From: Boswellia sacra
Taxonomy: Eukaryota > Streptophyta > Magnoliopsida > Sapindales > Burseraceae
Length of the DNA: 64,000 bases
Assembly (NCBI GenBank): GCA_013180625.2
Contig: SNVD02008070.1
Coordinates: 62,001-126,000, forward strand
Direction of reading: 5' to 3'
Shown here: piece by piece, positions 1 through 12,414 of the stretch
How positions within the stretch are numbered: position 1 is the first letter of the stretch
Layout: every line of letters starts with the position of its first letter
Position numbers and translations under genes: made by a program
The notes under the pieces: generated by a model
Database searches by the model: none
Told to the model about the DNA's origin: nothing
Seen by the model: the letters and a program-made list of their open reading frames with translations, nothing else

Positions 1-771
1 AGTTTATAAAATCTTACTTATAGATATTATATCATATAATTAAATTTTATTTATTTATTTTTTAATATATTAAGTAAGCCAACTAGGATTGTAAATAGAT
101 GTTGTTGATATAGCAATTTTTTTTAATATTAATTTGTTTTTAGCAACTGGAGACTTTGGGGACGATTGTTTTTTTGTCTACATTTAAAATTATGAATGAT
201 ATAATTGATTTTTTGTTTTATTATTTGAACTGAAATATGCAAAAACTAATGATTTTACATATGTATCCCTATTTATATATATTATTTTCACTTATGATTT
301 TATTGTACATAATAAAAATATTTGTATACCAAAATTTTGTTATGAATTTAATTTATTTAAATGTATATAATTGGGAAAGAAGTTATTTTTTTAAAGAATT
401 TGATAAATAAAAAAGTTAAATGACCATAAAATAATTTTAAAAATATACGAATAATTATAATATAAAATTAGAAATAAATAATAATGTTTCAAAATTAATA
501 TATTAAGCTATATATAAATTGATCATAAATGAATTTTTATAAGAACATTTAAGAGAATTAAAGAAGTAATAAATAATTCATACATTTGTATTCAGATAGA
601 AGTTAAAATTTTTAACTTATTCTATTCAGATAAAAATATATTAAATTAAATTTTAAATAAAAAATAATTACTATAAAAAGATTTAAAATATAAAAATAAA
701 TTAAATTCAGACTTTAAATAAAAAATAATCAATCTCTTTCTGTCCTTAAAGGTTATTACAAGTATACGATA
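1..771. other. AT-rich intergenic stretch
   Basis: No reading frame with codon structure, no recognisable RNA and no clear terminal repeats. It is very AT-rich with short oligo-A/T runs, as in plant intergenic DNA or a worn-out transposon. Confidence 0.6.
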
Positions 772-958
772 AATTGGATTGAGCCAGTGGGAGTAACTTG
801 TGGACAATGCATGGGACTGGTTGCCCAGCGTGTTAATTGAACTTTGCGAGTGGTCGTTGCCTATGTTTACTAAGGTCAAGGTCAACTCTCATTTAAGTGG
901 ACTACGGGAACGCATTACTTGCCAGTTGCATTTAAAAACATTAAGTTTGGTTTACTAG
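772..958 (+). repeat. Local duplication, block A copy 1
   Basis: This stretch is collinear with 10828-11022. Shared strings include ttgcgagtggt, tcaaggtcaact and gttgcatttaaaaacatta, in the same order. Together with block B (1998-3205) it forms the first copy of a direct segmental duplication whose second copy lies about 10 kb downstream. No gene is seen in it. Confidence 0.7.
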
Positions 959-1443
959 GGCGTGTTTGGTTTGCAGCATAGTATAGTATTGCATAGCATT
1001 AATTGGATTTTCTGTGTTTGATATTGCTACGGTAATGGAGTGGATAATGGATTGGATAACGTTGTTCCTCATATAGACCAAAAGTTAACACGTCCCTCCG
1101 CATGGGTTAAGGTGCTATCAGAGAATGCAACTGTCCTTTTATTATTATTTAAGAAAAATAAATATTTATTAAAAAAATATAATAAAAATATTTTATATAA
1201 TTTAAAATTCTATAATTATTTATTTATAAATAAATATATAATTAATTTTAAACAATTAATTAAATTTTATTAAATATTAAAATATTCAAAAAATTAATCG
1301 TTAGTCTTAATTTATAATTTCTTATTTAAATTTTAAAAATTAGTTTTTTAAATGACATTAATTAATATGAATGATATGACGATCATATAGGGATATCACA
1401 TCAGTTTATATGTGTGAGTTTATATAAATAGTTTGTAGTTTTT
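959..1443. other. Intergenic, possible truncated TIR element
   Basis: It begins with gggcgtgtttggtttgca, which resembles the terminal repeat of PIF/Harbinger-type elements, but I found no matching inverted end. The rest is AT-rich. Bases about 1375-1443 look like a partial copy of the MITE at 1444-1646. Confidence 0.35.
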
Positions 1444-1646
1444 GAGTAATGCTAATCTTACAAACTACTTATACAAAATCACTCATACAAATTGACGTGA
1501 CATAATGTGATTTGATAAATAAATACAGTGATTTTATAAATATATATAATAATAAATTATATTAATTAATATAAATGATGTGACAGATGTTACATCAATT
1601 TATACGTATGAGTTTATATAAATAATTTGTATAAGTAGTATTACTC
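1444..1646. mobile_element. Small TIR element (MITE)
   Basis: The left end (gagtaatgctaatcttac) and the reverse complement of the right end (gagtaatactacttatac) match and continue as an imperfect inverted repeat over much of the 203-bp element. Both arms contain an actcatacaaattga-like string. It has no coding capacity. A related element lies at 45467-45705. Target duplication not resolved. Confidence 0.65.
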
Positions 1647-1997
1647 CTTCTATATATGAATTTAGATTTTTATAGAAAATAAATCGCGGCTGCATGAGTA
1701 CACTCAAGCTATTTCCCAAATTTGTACATCAAAATGACAAGGGGGTGGGTCCCATTTAAAGACTCTATTGGTGCCCAGCCTTCCAATTATATTTCCACAA
1801 GTTTGAATCTAAATGGCAAGAAATTAGAGTGATTGAATGCCACCAAACGCCACTTGCGGCTCTTGTGGCAAAATCAATTGACGCGAGCAGCGATATGCTG
1901 AAATTGCGGAACGCCACTATACAATATCAAGAAATAGAGCTGCAGAGTTGTAGAGCAAGGAAGAGCTTTGAAAGTTGTGGTCCACCTTCTTTACAGC
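1647..1997. other. Intergenic, nothing recognised
   Basis: Less AT-rich than its surroundings, with a short open stretch from 1829 to 2020, but that shows no domain, signal peptide or conserved motif and I do not consider it a gene. Confidence 0.45.
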
Positions 1998-3205
1998 TGT
2001 CTTGTTTAGCACAGCTTTAGTGTAAGGTTAATTAAGAAATGAAAATTTATCAAAGTAGGATTATTTTCGAAAACACATTTAAAAATAACACTATTTAATT
2101 TCTTAAAGTTTCTGATGAGTATAATACTATGCATGCATCTCTAGATATGAATGTGGGAAGCATAAAAATTAATTGCCACTTCTCTTATTCTCCCCTACGC
2201 GGTTTCGATTTTATACTTAATTTATTAGGCGGTTTGGGCTCAGAGAGAATATGAGCCAGTTGAGGAGGCAACTGTTAGTAATGGTCCAATGCGTACCATT
2301 ATAAATATATATTTGTAAGATCTTTATGATCCCTTATGCTTTCCAGTTTGCACCACTTTCAGCTTATATAATTATAAGCATATTATATTCTTCGGTGATT
2401 TTGTTAACTATCTAAAATTAGGGGTGGCAATTTTTGACACCACCCGTGAATACGACACGAACACGACACGAATACGTTACACGATTAATAAATGGGTCGG
2501 GTTAGTGTTGAAGGTGTTCAACACGCCAACCCGTTTAATGACACGAATAGTTAAATATATTTTGTACATTTTTAATATGTAAATTCATTCAATGATATAA
2601 ATTATTACTACTTACAATATATATATTATAAAATTAAAATTTTTATACTATAAAATAAATTAATTTATAAAATAATAAATTATGATAATTTTAATAATAT
2701 TTTATACTAACAATGGTTTATATTCTAAAATAATTTTAATTGATTTAAATATAGAGAATATAATATATTATGTATAACTAAGTTAAATAATTAAGTAAAT
2801 TATGCGAATTAAATATGACACGATTACGACACGTGGGTAACACGTTTAATAATTGGGTGGGTTTAGGTTTCATGTTTTGACATGAATAATTAAATGGGTC
2901 GACACGACACGACACGATTGCCACCCCTATCTAAAATTGGAATGATAGCAACAAGTCCTTGGAAATATCTTTATCATTGTCATCTCAAATAGCTGGCAAC
3001 CCATACTTCATTTCATGATGCCAACTTAATTTATCAGATAATTATTGTGAGTTAGATTAAAACCTCTACCACCCGATAATTGCAATCAATGAACCAAATC
3101 ATGTGAGAAGGACTAATTAACCCATGAGGCACATATAAGAAACCGAATGGATTTAATCGTAGTTAATGTATGACAAAAAATTGCCTAGTTGATCCATTGA
3201 CAAAA
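1998..3205 (+). repeat. Local duplication, block B copy 1
   Basis: Collinear with 11826-12315 plus 17393-17540. Landmarks shared in order include gtgtaaggttaatta, catgcatctctagatatgaa, tgttaactatctaaaatt, atctcaaatagctggcaacc and attgcctagttgatccattga. Copy 1 is interrupted by the hAT element at 2419-2929. Copy 2 lacks that element, lacks about 75 bp around copy-1 positions 2235-2330, and is interrupted by a Copia element instead. Homology fades near 3205. Confidence 0.85.
2419..2929. mobile_element. Non-autonomous hAT-type element
   Basis: A 511-bp element with 12-bp perfect terminal inverted repeats (TAGGGGTGGCAA at 2419, TTGCCACCCCTA ending at 2929). A perfect 8-bp target duplication, tctaaaat, lies at 2411-2418 and 2930-2937. 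Subterminal regions are rich in cgacacga-type motifs, while the middle is very AT-rich and has no coding potential. The empty site is visible in the paralogous copy at 12160-12167, where tctaaaat occurs once. The 8-bp duplication and TIR form point to the hAT superfamily. A longer relative is at 47662-48468. Confidence 0.92.
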
Positions 3206-5025
3206 AATTAACCATGTGTCTCTGGCTTACAGCATGTACTCGTCTCTTTGAGCACACAGGACATCCTTTCAAAGATGGCATATTTAAGTAAACAGAACCT
3301 TAAAATTATCTTAAAATGTGGCTATTGACCACTTTTGACTAAGTTAAAAATCCAATAACTTCTGCAAGCTTCTTGGCCTCTTAACATTTTGACCCAGAAT
3401 CCAGATCATTTGTCTTTGTATACTAATACAAGTTTTAGCCATTCACATATTGATAACAAAGCTGATTCCTTAACATGAAAATAATTTCAATAATGTTAGG
3501 CTTACAAGCAGTGACAGAGCCAGAAAACTTTATTAGTGAGGGTAACTTTCAATATAATGCACAATAAATATAAAATGAAAACATTAACTAATAGATTTTT
3601 ATTTAATATATTTATAACCATTCTTAATAATTTATTATATGAGAATATATTATATTGATTGTTAGATAATAAAAAAAAAGTAAATTAAGAGGACGTGTGT
3701 TAATTTTAAAACTCATCATCTCATTTTATAATTACCTTTTAGTTTTAAAAACATAATAGTAGAATGTTAATCTTATAGCTCTTTAAAAAAAATTGTGACA
3801 TATAAATTGTATAAACAATAAAAGAGTTTTCGTTATTATTCAATAATAGACTTAGGATTAAAATAATATTTTAAAAAATACTAAATATTTCAAATAAATT
3901 TCGTAGATTAAAAGTATCTAAAACATTACTTAATCACAAATTTATTTATATATAGATAGAGATAAAAGAGTTCTAATATATATAAGTCTCGAGACCAACT
4001 TATTAGCAATTAGATTGCTTAGTTTTATAATTCAAATAGTAGATGTGACCATATTTTATAGAAAGGGACTCAGGGATTTGAGTGGTAAAAGGTTAAGTTC
4101 TAGGGAATTAGTGAAATTAAATATGTAAAATGTGCAAAAATAGTTTTTCTATATTAAGAAAACAACGGGGCTACGTTGGATTTAACGGATAATTACCCCC
4201 GCTCGTCCCAACGTAGCTCTATTTCTACTTATAAGTTATATATAATTCAAACCCTATAATTTGATGTGGTAATTTATATATCAGGTTGTAGAGTTTGGAT
4301 TTTATATAGTTTCTAACACTTAGATGGATAGAAAAGAAATGAAAATATATAAATAGAACATTAGTCTTCGTATTAATAGAGACGAAAGGTACTGTCACTC
4401 GGAATTCCTTTCCCGCATGCTCGTCATAGATGAGAAATTGGCAGCCGTATTTGTTCATAGTCATACGATGGTTATTATTTATTTATTAAGAAACAGAAAA
4501 AGCAAAAACAAAGATGAATAACATACTTTTCTCGATTGTTCTGCTTTGTTTCCTCTTGAACAAGCACTGGCCAATTCGTTGAGATTCCACTTATCTTTAA
4601 TATTACTGTAATTAATTTAAAAATACCCATATTACAAAGATAAGGAATTCCAAATCAAATTGTGCGAAGAAAGAATTCGCAACATTATTATTTATCATCT
4701 CAATAATGTACTCATACAATATCAGTACCAAATTTCATGAACCATCAAATTTCATGATGGTCAAGTTAACCAATTATCTTTCACCAAGAGACTTATTAGC
4801 ACTACCAAAGTTCTTCCGAATTTTACAAAAAAACCTTAACAATACCAGTTTTAAGAAGATACAAGAAACAACTATTGCTTTTACAAGTTGTAGTTGTACG
4901 AGTACAGTTGCTGCACTGTAGCTGCTCCCGATAGATACATATGCCTGAGGCTATGCTTATTTTATTTTTCCGATAAATATGCAAGTCAAAGGCACAACAT
5001 ACAGCTTGCTGAGATGGGAGAGCGC
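3206..5025. other. Intergenic, with hAT-like end and a hairpin
   Basis: No host gene seen. At 3509 a string beginning cagtgacagagccagaaa resembles the terminus of plant hAT elements of the ZMYM1-like group, but its partner end was not found, so it is at best a remnant. At about 4168-4221 a short perfect inverted repeat (gctacgttgg / ccaacgtagc) could form a hairpin. The open stretches at 4225-4464 and 4706-5301 lack recognisable features. Confidence 0.45.
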
Positions 5026-6409
5026 TCAGAACTTTTTGATGAAGTCATAAATGTGTGCATTGATTTCCTCGGGCTTTTCTTGATTGATAAAATGGGCTAC
5101 ACCTTCCATTACAACTACATCATCCAAAAGTGGAACATCTTTCTTGAAATCACCGTTAAGATAGTCTTTCACACCTGGGAATTTATAAGTCAGGTCCAGG
5201 TCACCCATAATAAACTTAACAGGGACTTTGATTTGAGCTCCAGTCCATGGTGCCGTAAGCTCCCAGTTTCTGCAAGGAAAAGCGAACAATTAATCAATTA
5301 ATTAAAATTACATCAGCTTATTAGCCCATGTCCTAATCCTAATCTAATAAGCTGGCTAAAATCCTAAAGCTTTCCAAGGCAGGCCATAGTTGCTTTGTTT
5401 GAAGTAATAAAATCATGTGACACTAAGATACAAGTAAATTTTCAAATAGGCATTATGCATCAAAGTTCTATTAGACATCCTCCGCTTCCTTTATGATTGA
5501 AGGTCATAGATTTGTGGTTGGAGTTCCGATTTCCAAATCATGTGTTGGCCATTGATTGACATTCTTATTCTTTCAGATGCATGAGATGAAAACTCAATAT
5601 TAAAAACAGTAACAGGCACGAAAGATCGGTCATATATCAGATAAAATTTTGTTCAATTAGGTAAAACTTAGCCAAAAATAACAATTTGGTGATGTAATTT
5701 GATCTCTCCAACACTTGCATATATAATAGCCATGATATAAGTTGAGAGGAACTTACAGGTCTAGACACCGATAATAGTTCAATCCTCCAGTAAAGCCTTT
5801 CTGGCTAAATTTGGTGGCATAATAATTAATGTCGTCTTCTAACAGCCAAGATGGTAATGTTGGAGGATCTGGTAGAGTGCTAAATCCTTTTCCTTTAGGT
5901 ACAATAAATGGCTCTGGATTGCGATTTCCAAGAATTTTCTTCATCAGTGACGCAGTATCAACTTGAGCAAAGTCTTCTTCAGCTTCTCCTTGTTGCTACA
6001 CCACAACTTGGCAATGTTTTGTAAGAAAACCAAATCAAGAGAATTCAAGGTAGTTAAGAACCATGAACCAAAATAGAAGCATCTAGAAGAAGAATTCTAA
6101 AAATTGATTAATGAATGGCAACTATATATACACACACACACACACACTCAAAATCAAAGTTAAGTGACAAAACATTACCAAACTGCCATTTCTAGTTGTG
6201 AATCAAAGAAACAGAAAAATGGACATGCTTATTGACTTTATCAATGATGAAGGGACTATTAGCAGTTCTTTTGATACTAGCAGAGGAAATCAACAATAAA
6301 TCGCTAAAGACCCGATCATGTTACACATATCTTGGAAGGCTTGTATTTTAACTATGAAGTTGACTTCTTGTATTTCAATATTTACTTCAATGCGTGAAGT
6401 AAATATTAT

Positions 6410-6447
<38 letters not shown>

Positions 6448-7232
6448 GATTCTGTGTTGTGACAAATTCAGATCCTATAAAGTCAAAGCACAGAAGGGCG
6501 ATCCAGAGGGAAAAAGACTGATATCCCAGTGACAAAGAATCGCGAAAAAGACTGATATCCCAGTGAAAAAGAATCAAAGTCATAAATTGAAAAGGCTGAT
6601 TTGATTTCTTTTCCATATGTCTTTCCTTGTGCGAAAACTTGATCTTCCTTTGACTCAACACATGTACTTTAATCAATTAATATCCAACCACATCACCCAA
6701 AAATCAAATTTGAAGGGAGAAGAGAAAATAATAGTAGTAGTGGTAATGATAAGAAAAGATTTATCACCTGAAACCTGCACATATAAAAATCATCACCAAA
6801 AAACTTTCTGAAACCATCCAGCAACTTCACAGCAGGGTGTCTTGGAATAAACGCTACGCTCAAGTTAACCAAGGCCTTGATTCTATCTGGCCGAAACAAA
6901 CAGAAGTCCCAAGCAATCAGAGCGCCCCAGTCATGACCCACCAAGAAGACCTGCTCGATACCCAACTTATCAAGGAGCCCCACAAGGTCACCCACGATGT
7001 GTAGAGACGTGTATGAAGTCACCGACGGTGGCGCATCGGTGTCCCCATAGCCGCGAAGATCAGGTGCGATGGCACGGTAACCACGGGAAGAAAGGAAAAG
7101 GAGCTGGTGGCGCCAGGAGTACCAGAGTTCGGGGAAGCCGTGTAGAAACAGAACTACTGGGCCTGTCCCTATAGATGCCACATGCATGTTAATGCCATTT
7201 GTAAACACTGTTGAGTGCTCTATCTTCTCCAT
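5026..7232 (-). CDS. Soluble epoxide hydrolase (alpha/beta-hydrolase)
   Basis: Predicted cytosolic enzyme that adds water to epoxides, such as those from fatty acids in cutin and oxylipin metabolism. Three exons read on the minus strand: 6768-7232, 5757-5995 and 5026-5269, all with GT-AG borders, joining to 316 codons including the stop (315 aa, usual for the plant family). Residues 31-34 are HGFP (oxyanion loop). GHDWGA gives nucleophile Asp101, and the lid tyrosines are Tyr150 and one of Tyr229/Tyr230. GDLDLTY gives Asp260 and GVAHF gives His294, completing the triad. The start is the ATG at 7230-7232, where family similarity begins. There is no signal peptide and no disruption. Intron 1 holds a GA microsatellite. 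The family is certain; the exact substrate is not. Confidence 0.95.
6414..6443. repeat. GA microsatellite in epoxide hydrolase intron 1
   Basis: About 14 uninterrupted GA units inside the intron between exons 1 and 2. A shorter CA run lies near 6129-6148 in the same intron. Confidence 0.95.
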
Positions 7233-8179
7233 CTCTATTTTCTTTGTTTTGTCTTGGTGTTGAATGTGTTAGCGAACTGGGCAGGCCCTGGCCGCCTTGT
7301 TATTATATTCTCTTCTCTCTAGTGTTTCAGAGGATCACGTTTTGCTTCCACTTTCGTCGGCTGTGAATTGACTTTGTTCTAATACGACCAATAGTATCAC
7401 GCAGCGTTTAGTTAGTAGCACATGATATCACGGGAAAAACACATTCACGGCCGCAAGGTTTAAGTCAAATAACGCCGTCGCCCCTTCTTTCTGGAAACTG
7501 ACATATATTTCCTAACATAGCCACTTGTAGCGCTAGCTTGACTCAATCTTGAAATTATTTGATTAAAATGTTCAGTATTAACATTCAACGACTAACGTGA
7601 TCATAACTATCATAGAGTTGCACAACATTTACTTAATATTAAAACTAAAATAAAACTACCTTCAATTTTAATTTTTTTAAAAAATTAAAGTTAAGAATAA
7701 ATAATATGAATTAAATAATAATAAAATTATTGATTTAAAAAATTAAAATTTTGAAATATAAATAAATCTTTATAATTAATAAATCTATAAAATTGAAAAT
7801 AAATCATTTTTACCTAAATATCAATTTTAAAATATATATTAAATTTATAATATTTTTTCTTATATTCTTATTAAAAATTTTAAAATTTATCTTTTATAAT
7901 TTAAAATTGTCTATTTTATCATCATTTAATATATGTTTTATCCTCGTTTAATAAATTTTTAACTTTTTATTTTAATAATTTTACTATTATTTAATTTACA
8001 TTGTTTAATCTTGACTTTAATTTAAAAAAATTAAAGATAGATTTTATTTTATGGTTGATGTTAAATAAATATTTTGTAGGTTCATGTTATCCTTTTTTGA
8101 ATTTGGTTTAATGGTTTACATTGAGCATGTTAATCACCTAATCCAAGTTCGGTCAAGCTAGTATCATATAATTTTATAT
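7233..8179. other. Epoxide hydrolase upstream region and AT-rich spacer
   Basis: The first few hundred bases should contain the minus-strand promoter. A weak TATA-like string (tataataa, minus strand) lies near 7301-7308. Beyond about 7600 the DNA is AT-rich with nothing recognisable. Confidence 0.4.
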
Positions 8180-8582
8180 GGGTTAATTCTAATTTGCCCC
8201 CTGAGATTAGGCCAAAAGAAAATTGAGGACCTTAGTTTTCTGAAACTCAAATTACCCACTGAGATTACTGTAGCACCGTTAGATTTAACGGAAAATGTAT
8301 TAAATAGTAACTTAACGCTTTAGAAACCATTTAAAAAAGGGTATTATAGTCTATTTTACTGCTTATTAACGTTAAGTTATTATTTAATACATTTTTTGTT
8401 AAATCTAACATTAACATTAAGTTATTATTCAATACATTTTCCGTTAAATCTAACGGTTTAATATATTTCCTGTTAAATCTAACGGCGCTACAGTAACCTT
8501 ATAGGGCATTCTTAGATTTCAAAAAACTGAGGTCCTCAATTTTTTTTAGGCCTAACCTCAGGGGACAAATTAGAATTATCCC
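8180..8582. mobile_element. TIR element, probably Mutator-type MITE
   Basis: A 403-bp element with long imperfect inverted repeats. The left end reads gggttaattctaatttgccc and the reverse complement of the right end reads gggataattctaatttgtcc, and similarity continues inward for over 100 bp. Flanking 9-mers attttatat (8171-8179) and attttggat (8583-8591) match at 7 of 9 positions, which fits an aged 9-bp Mutator-style duplication. Internal strings of the type gttaaatctaacgg are repeated three times. No coding capacity. Confidence 0.75.
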
Positions 8583-9284
8583 ATTTTGGATTTATCTTCT
8601 GTTAGCACATGCAATATTAAAAACTCGTTTAAAGTCCAAAGATCGCCTTCAAAGGCAAATCTGAGTCGCCCTAGCCTTAGTCTTACTATTAGCATATTCA
8701 ATATTAAAAAGATAGTAAAAACCCTTCCTCTTTTTCTATTTATCATATGTTAACATATTAAATATTGAAAACTCATTTATTAGCGCATTCAATAGTAAAA
8801 AAAAAACTCTAGTACCCTTCTAATATTTAAAAAGACCCTAATGCCCTTTTCTGTGTTAATACCGTTAAGTTCTTCTATTTAAGTGGGAGGTTAGTGTTAC
8901 TTTCTAAACAATAGGGGTGGTGCTTTTGGGCTTGTCAGCGTTTTTTCCCTTACAATCATTGACAATCCATGGAGGGTGACAAAATATTTGTTTACTACCA
9001 TCATTTTCTGTCATATAATACTAGAGTAGTGTTGATGTATGGAAATATCAATTTTTTAAATTTATATAAAAACCGTAAATGAATGTAATAAAATTATAAA
9101 TAAGTATATAAAAATTATAAATGTAACTTTTATATACTTATTTTATATTCATTTCTTACTCTTTACTTTTAGTAAGTGGTATCAAAATTGTAGTTAACAT
9201 ATGCTTTGTGGTTTGGTAAAATAAAACTATTAATGTTAAATTGTTATTTGAGTATGAGTTGTCTGTTTCAGAGAATTAATAATA
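8583..9284. other. Intergenic, nothing recognised
   Basis: AT-rich with a few partial direct repeats (agcatattcaatattaaaa-like strings near 8690-8800). No gene or clear element end. Confidence 0.45.
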
Positions 9285-10711
9285 GGTCGTTTTGGGATTG
9301 TTGTTGCAGTAGAAATAAGTAGCTTCTATTTTACTGTAAAAAAAATCAGCTTTAAAATAAAAGCGATAGGATATTTGATAAAGCAACTTTAAAAAACTAT
9401 TTTATTTCTCAAAAGTAGGATAGAAGTGCTTGGGATTGCTGTTGCTGCAACTTTTATTATGTATAAATGACCAAAATAGATATGTATAGTATTCATTTAT
9501 AATTTAACTATTTTAAATAAATTATTTGTATATAAATATAAATAAAAGGCATAATTAATTTTTAATTTATGTAAAACATAAAAATGTATAACTTAGATTT
9601 TTAAATTTTATTTAATTGAACATCAAAATCAAATTCAATTTATATTACGAAAATACACGTTTATTTATAAAATAATTTAAAATATATAAAATATTTCAAT
9701 GTATATTATAATAATAAAAGTATGAAAAAATATTATATTTATTAAATTTGTTTTATAAAATTTTAAAAAATAAAAAAATTGCAAAAAGGTTTGGTTTTGA
9801 AATAGGAAATGTCTAAAATATCCTTATTAGAAAAATAAAATTACGAAATTCCTTTTATTTGTTTATAATATATATTTAGTTAATCATAAAATATTTTTTT
9901 AATTATTTATTTTTATTTTTTTAAAAAATATTATATTTAATTAAAATTTCAAAAATTAAAAAAAAACTGTTGCCTAAGAAGTCACCGGACCGCTGCCGGA
10001 GAGGGTCTCCGATAACAGTTACTTGGGTGCATGCGACGACATCATCGGCACTAGAACGATCACCGAAAGCCGATCTGTCCACTCAAGGTCATTTTAACAT
10101 TAAAAGATGTGCAAAATACGATGGAAATTCCTGGTAAAACCTCCATCGTATGCTACGGCAAAATGCCACATATTTTGACGTTAAAACTGTCATTACTGGA
10201 CAGATTGACCTCCGTAGATCATTCTAGTGTCGACGATGTGGCTGGATGTGCCTAGGGAACGATCGCCAGCGATCGTCTCAGGTGGCAGTTCGGTGACTCC
10301 TTTGCAACATTTTTATTTCTTTTAATTTTTGTAATTTTAATTCAATATAATTTTTTAATTTTTTTAAAATAAATAATTGAAAAATACTTAATTATTAATT
10401 AAGTATATTTTATAAATAAATAAATGAAGAAATTTTGTAATTTTATTTTTGCAATAAAGATATTTTAGATATTTCTTATTTCAAAAACAGAAGCCGATCT
10501 CCAAAAGCGGAGAGCCACATGCTTTTAAGGTCCTTTATAAATCTAACTTTTTTTAGTGGCAACTTATTTTTAAAGCTGGTGGAGAAGTAATCTCAACACC
10601 ATTGGGTTATTTTTAAAGCTGGTGGAGAAGTAATCTCAACACCATTGGGTTATTGTTGCTGCAGCTAAAAAAACCTTTTTTGTCATAGGAACAACAATCC
10701 TAAACTGGTCC
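9285..10711. mobile_element. Foldback element with very long inverted arms
   Basis: The whole 1.4-kb stretch reads as one imperfect palindrome centred near 10133, where cgatgga (10119) faces tccatcg (10142). Outer ends match as ggtcgttttgggattgttg versus ggaccagtttaggattgttg. Inner arms match across the GC-richer core (agtcaccgg/agtcaccga, gcactagaacgatc/acactagaatgatc, gatctgtcca/aatctgtcca). The right arm is about 270 bp shorter than the left, so one side has lost sequence. No coding potential. No clean target duplication was found, so the superfamily is open. Confidence 0.75.
10567..10652 (+). repeat. Exact 43-bp tandem duplication
   Basis: Two adjacent identical copies of a 43-bp unit containing aaagctggtggagaag, inside the right arm of the foldback element. 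The identity suggests a recent event. Confidence 0.9.
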
Positions 10712-10827
10712 AATATAACAATCTTGCATAAGCATAAGTAGCCTATTACACATATAACAATGACATAGAAGAAAAAAAAAATCAAAAGTAAACGAGGTAT
10801 TCCACAATAAATAATTTTTTGAAGAAT

Positions 10828-11022
10828 TATTGGATTGGGCCGATTGGGGGTAACTTAGTAGACAATGCAAGAGACATGGAGCCCAGCCTATTAATTGCAT
10901 TTTGCGAGTGGTTGTAGCCTATATTTACTTAGCTCAAGGTCAACTTTCACTTGAGTGGTGCCGGCAAACGGAGCCCACCTCAAAAATTCTTGCTAGTTGC
11001 ATTTAAAAACATTAAATGCCCG
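10828..11022 (+). repeat. Local duplication, block A copy 2
   Basis: Collinear partner of 772-958, diverged by substitutions and small indels. It lies just right of the foldback element. Confidence 0.7.
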
Positions 11023-11825
11023 AATGAAAGGCAAGTGCGTGTTTCACGTCACTTGATCATTACAATTGAGATTCTGTTATGAGTTTATACTATTAATTAT
11101 TATTCAATGCAAGAAAGACAATGCAAATAGACCGGCGTCTGAATTACAACACATGAATCACGAGTGAAAAGATAAAAATACTCCCATAAAAGAGAAAAGA
11201 AACAACAGAAATTATAATTGAATACACCAAACAACCCAAAATAGCCTTCAAACAGCAGAGATGAGGAAGCTTATTCAAGCGATGCATTATCCTTCGCCTT
11301 GACAAGTAGACCTTAGCTCAATAGATCTTCAAAACTACTTCACAACAACATCGGCTATAAAAACCTTGATGTTTTGAAAGACGTTAATCTGAAGACCAAG
11401 TTATTGGAATAATTAACTGTTTAATGGTGAAATTTGAGTGTTTAATTAAATCTGAGTGAAAATTTCACTGAGCATAGAAAAATTATAACTAAGTTAATTA
11501 ACACAAGTCAAACAAGGGAGAAATTGGTTAGTTTAGAGAAAATTAAGTATACAGCTTCAAGAAATTAAATTTATAGGTTTATATGGGTCTCATAATTTGT
11601 GTCAGATGTCTCGACAATTACAATTGCAAAATGACGTGTTGTAATGATCTCATGAAGGTCGGTTAAATTATACAAATAAAAAAAATTGTTTCATACGTTC
11701 TAAAGTTAGACCAATTACTAGTTTAGAAGCATGATAATTATGTGACTTAGGTTATTATAAATATGGGTAAATTCAAAAAATAACCTTACATTTAAGGATA
11801 AGAGCTTTGTAACTTGTGCTCTAGT
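11023..11825. other. Intergenic, nothing recognised
   Basis: No gene, RNA or element termini seen. It corresponds in position to the diverged spacer between blocks A and B of copy 1. Confidence 0.45.
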
Positions 11826-12315
11826 CTTGTCTTATTGAGCATAGCTACAGTGTAAGGTTAATTATGACATGAAAATTTATTAAAATAGGATTTTTTTTTC
11901 TGAAAGCACACTTAAAAATAACACTATATATATTTTTTAAGTTTCTGCTAAGTATAATACTGTACATGCATCTCTAGATATGAATGTGGGAAGCATAAAA
12001 ATCTATTTGCCACTTCTCTTATTCTCCCCTAGGCACTTTCGATTTTATACTTAAAAAATTTATTAAGTGGTATGGGATTAGAGAGAATAATGATGCCTTA
12101 TGCTTTTCCAGTTTCCACCACTTTCAGCATATTATTTTCTTCGATGATTTTGTTAACTATCTAAAATTGGACTGACTGTAACAATTCCTGGAAATATCTG
12201 TGTCATTGTCATCTCAAATAGCTGGCAACCTATACTTCATTTCATGATGCCAAAGTCAATTTATCAAATAATTATTGTGAGTTAGATTAATTAAAACCTT
12301 TAAAACGCCGATGAT
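11826..12315 (+). repeat. Local duplication, block B copy 2, left part
   Basis: Partner of 1998 to about 3090. It carries the uninterrupted tgttaactatctaaaattgg site at 12151-12170 that the hAT element occupies in copy 1. It stops at the Copia LTR and resumes at 17393. Confidence 0.85.
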
Positions 12316-12316
12316 T

Positions 12317-12414
<98 letters not shown>

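Noticed and set aside
2419..2929. CRISPR-like or satellite array from the repeated cgacacga motifs
   Set aside because: The motifs are irregular, without spacers of constant size, and are explained as subterminal repeats of an hAT element with a proven empty site.
4894..5301. Plus-strand open frame of 135 codons
   Set aside because: It is the antisense shadow of the last epoxide hydrolase exon.
6290..6676. Open frames on both strands over 6290-6676
   Set aside because: They lie in intron 1 of the epoxide hydrolase and depend on the GA run.
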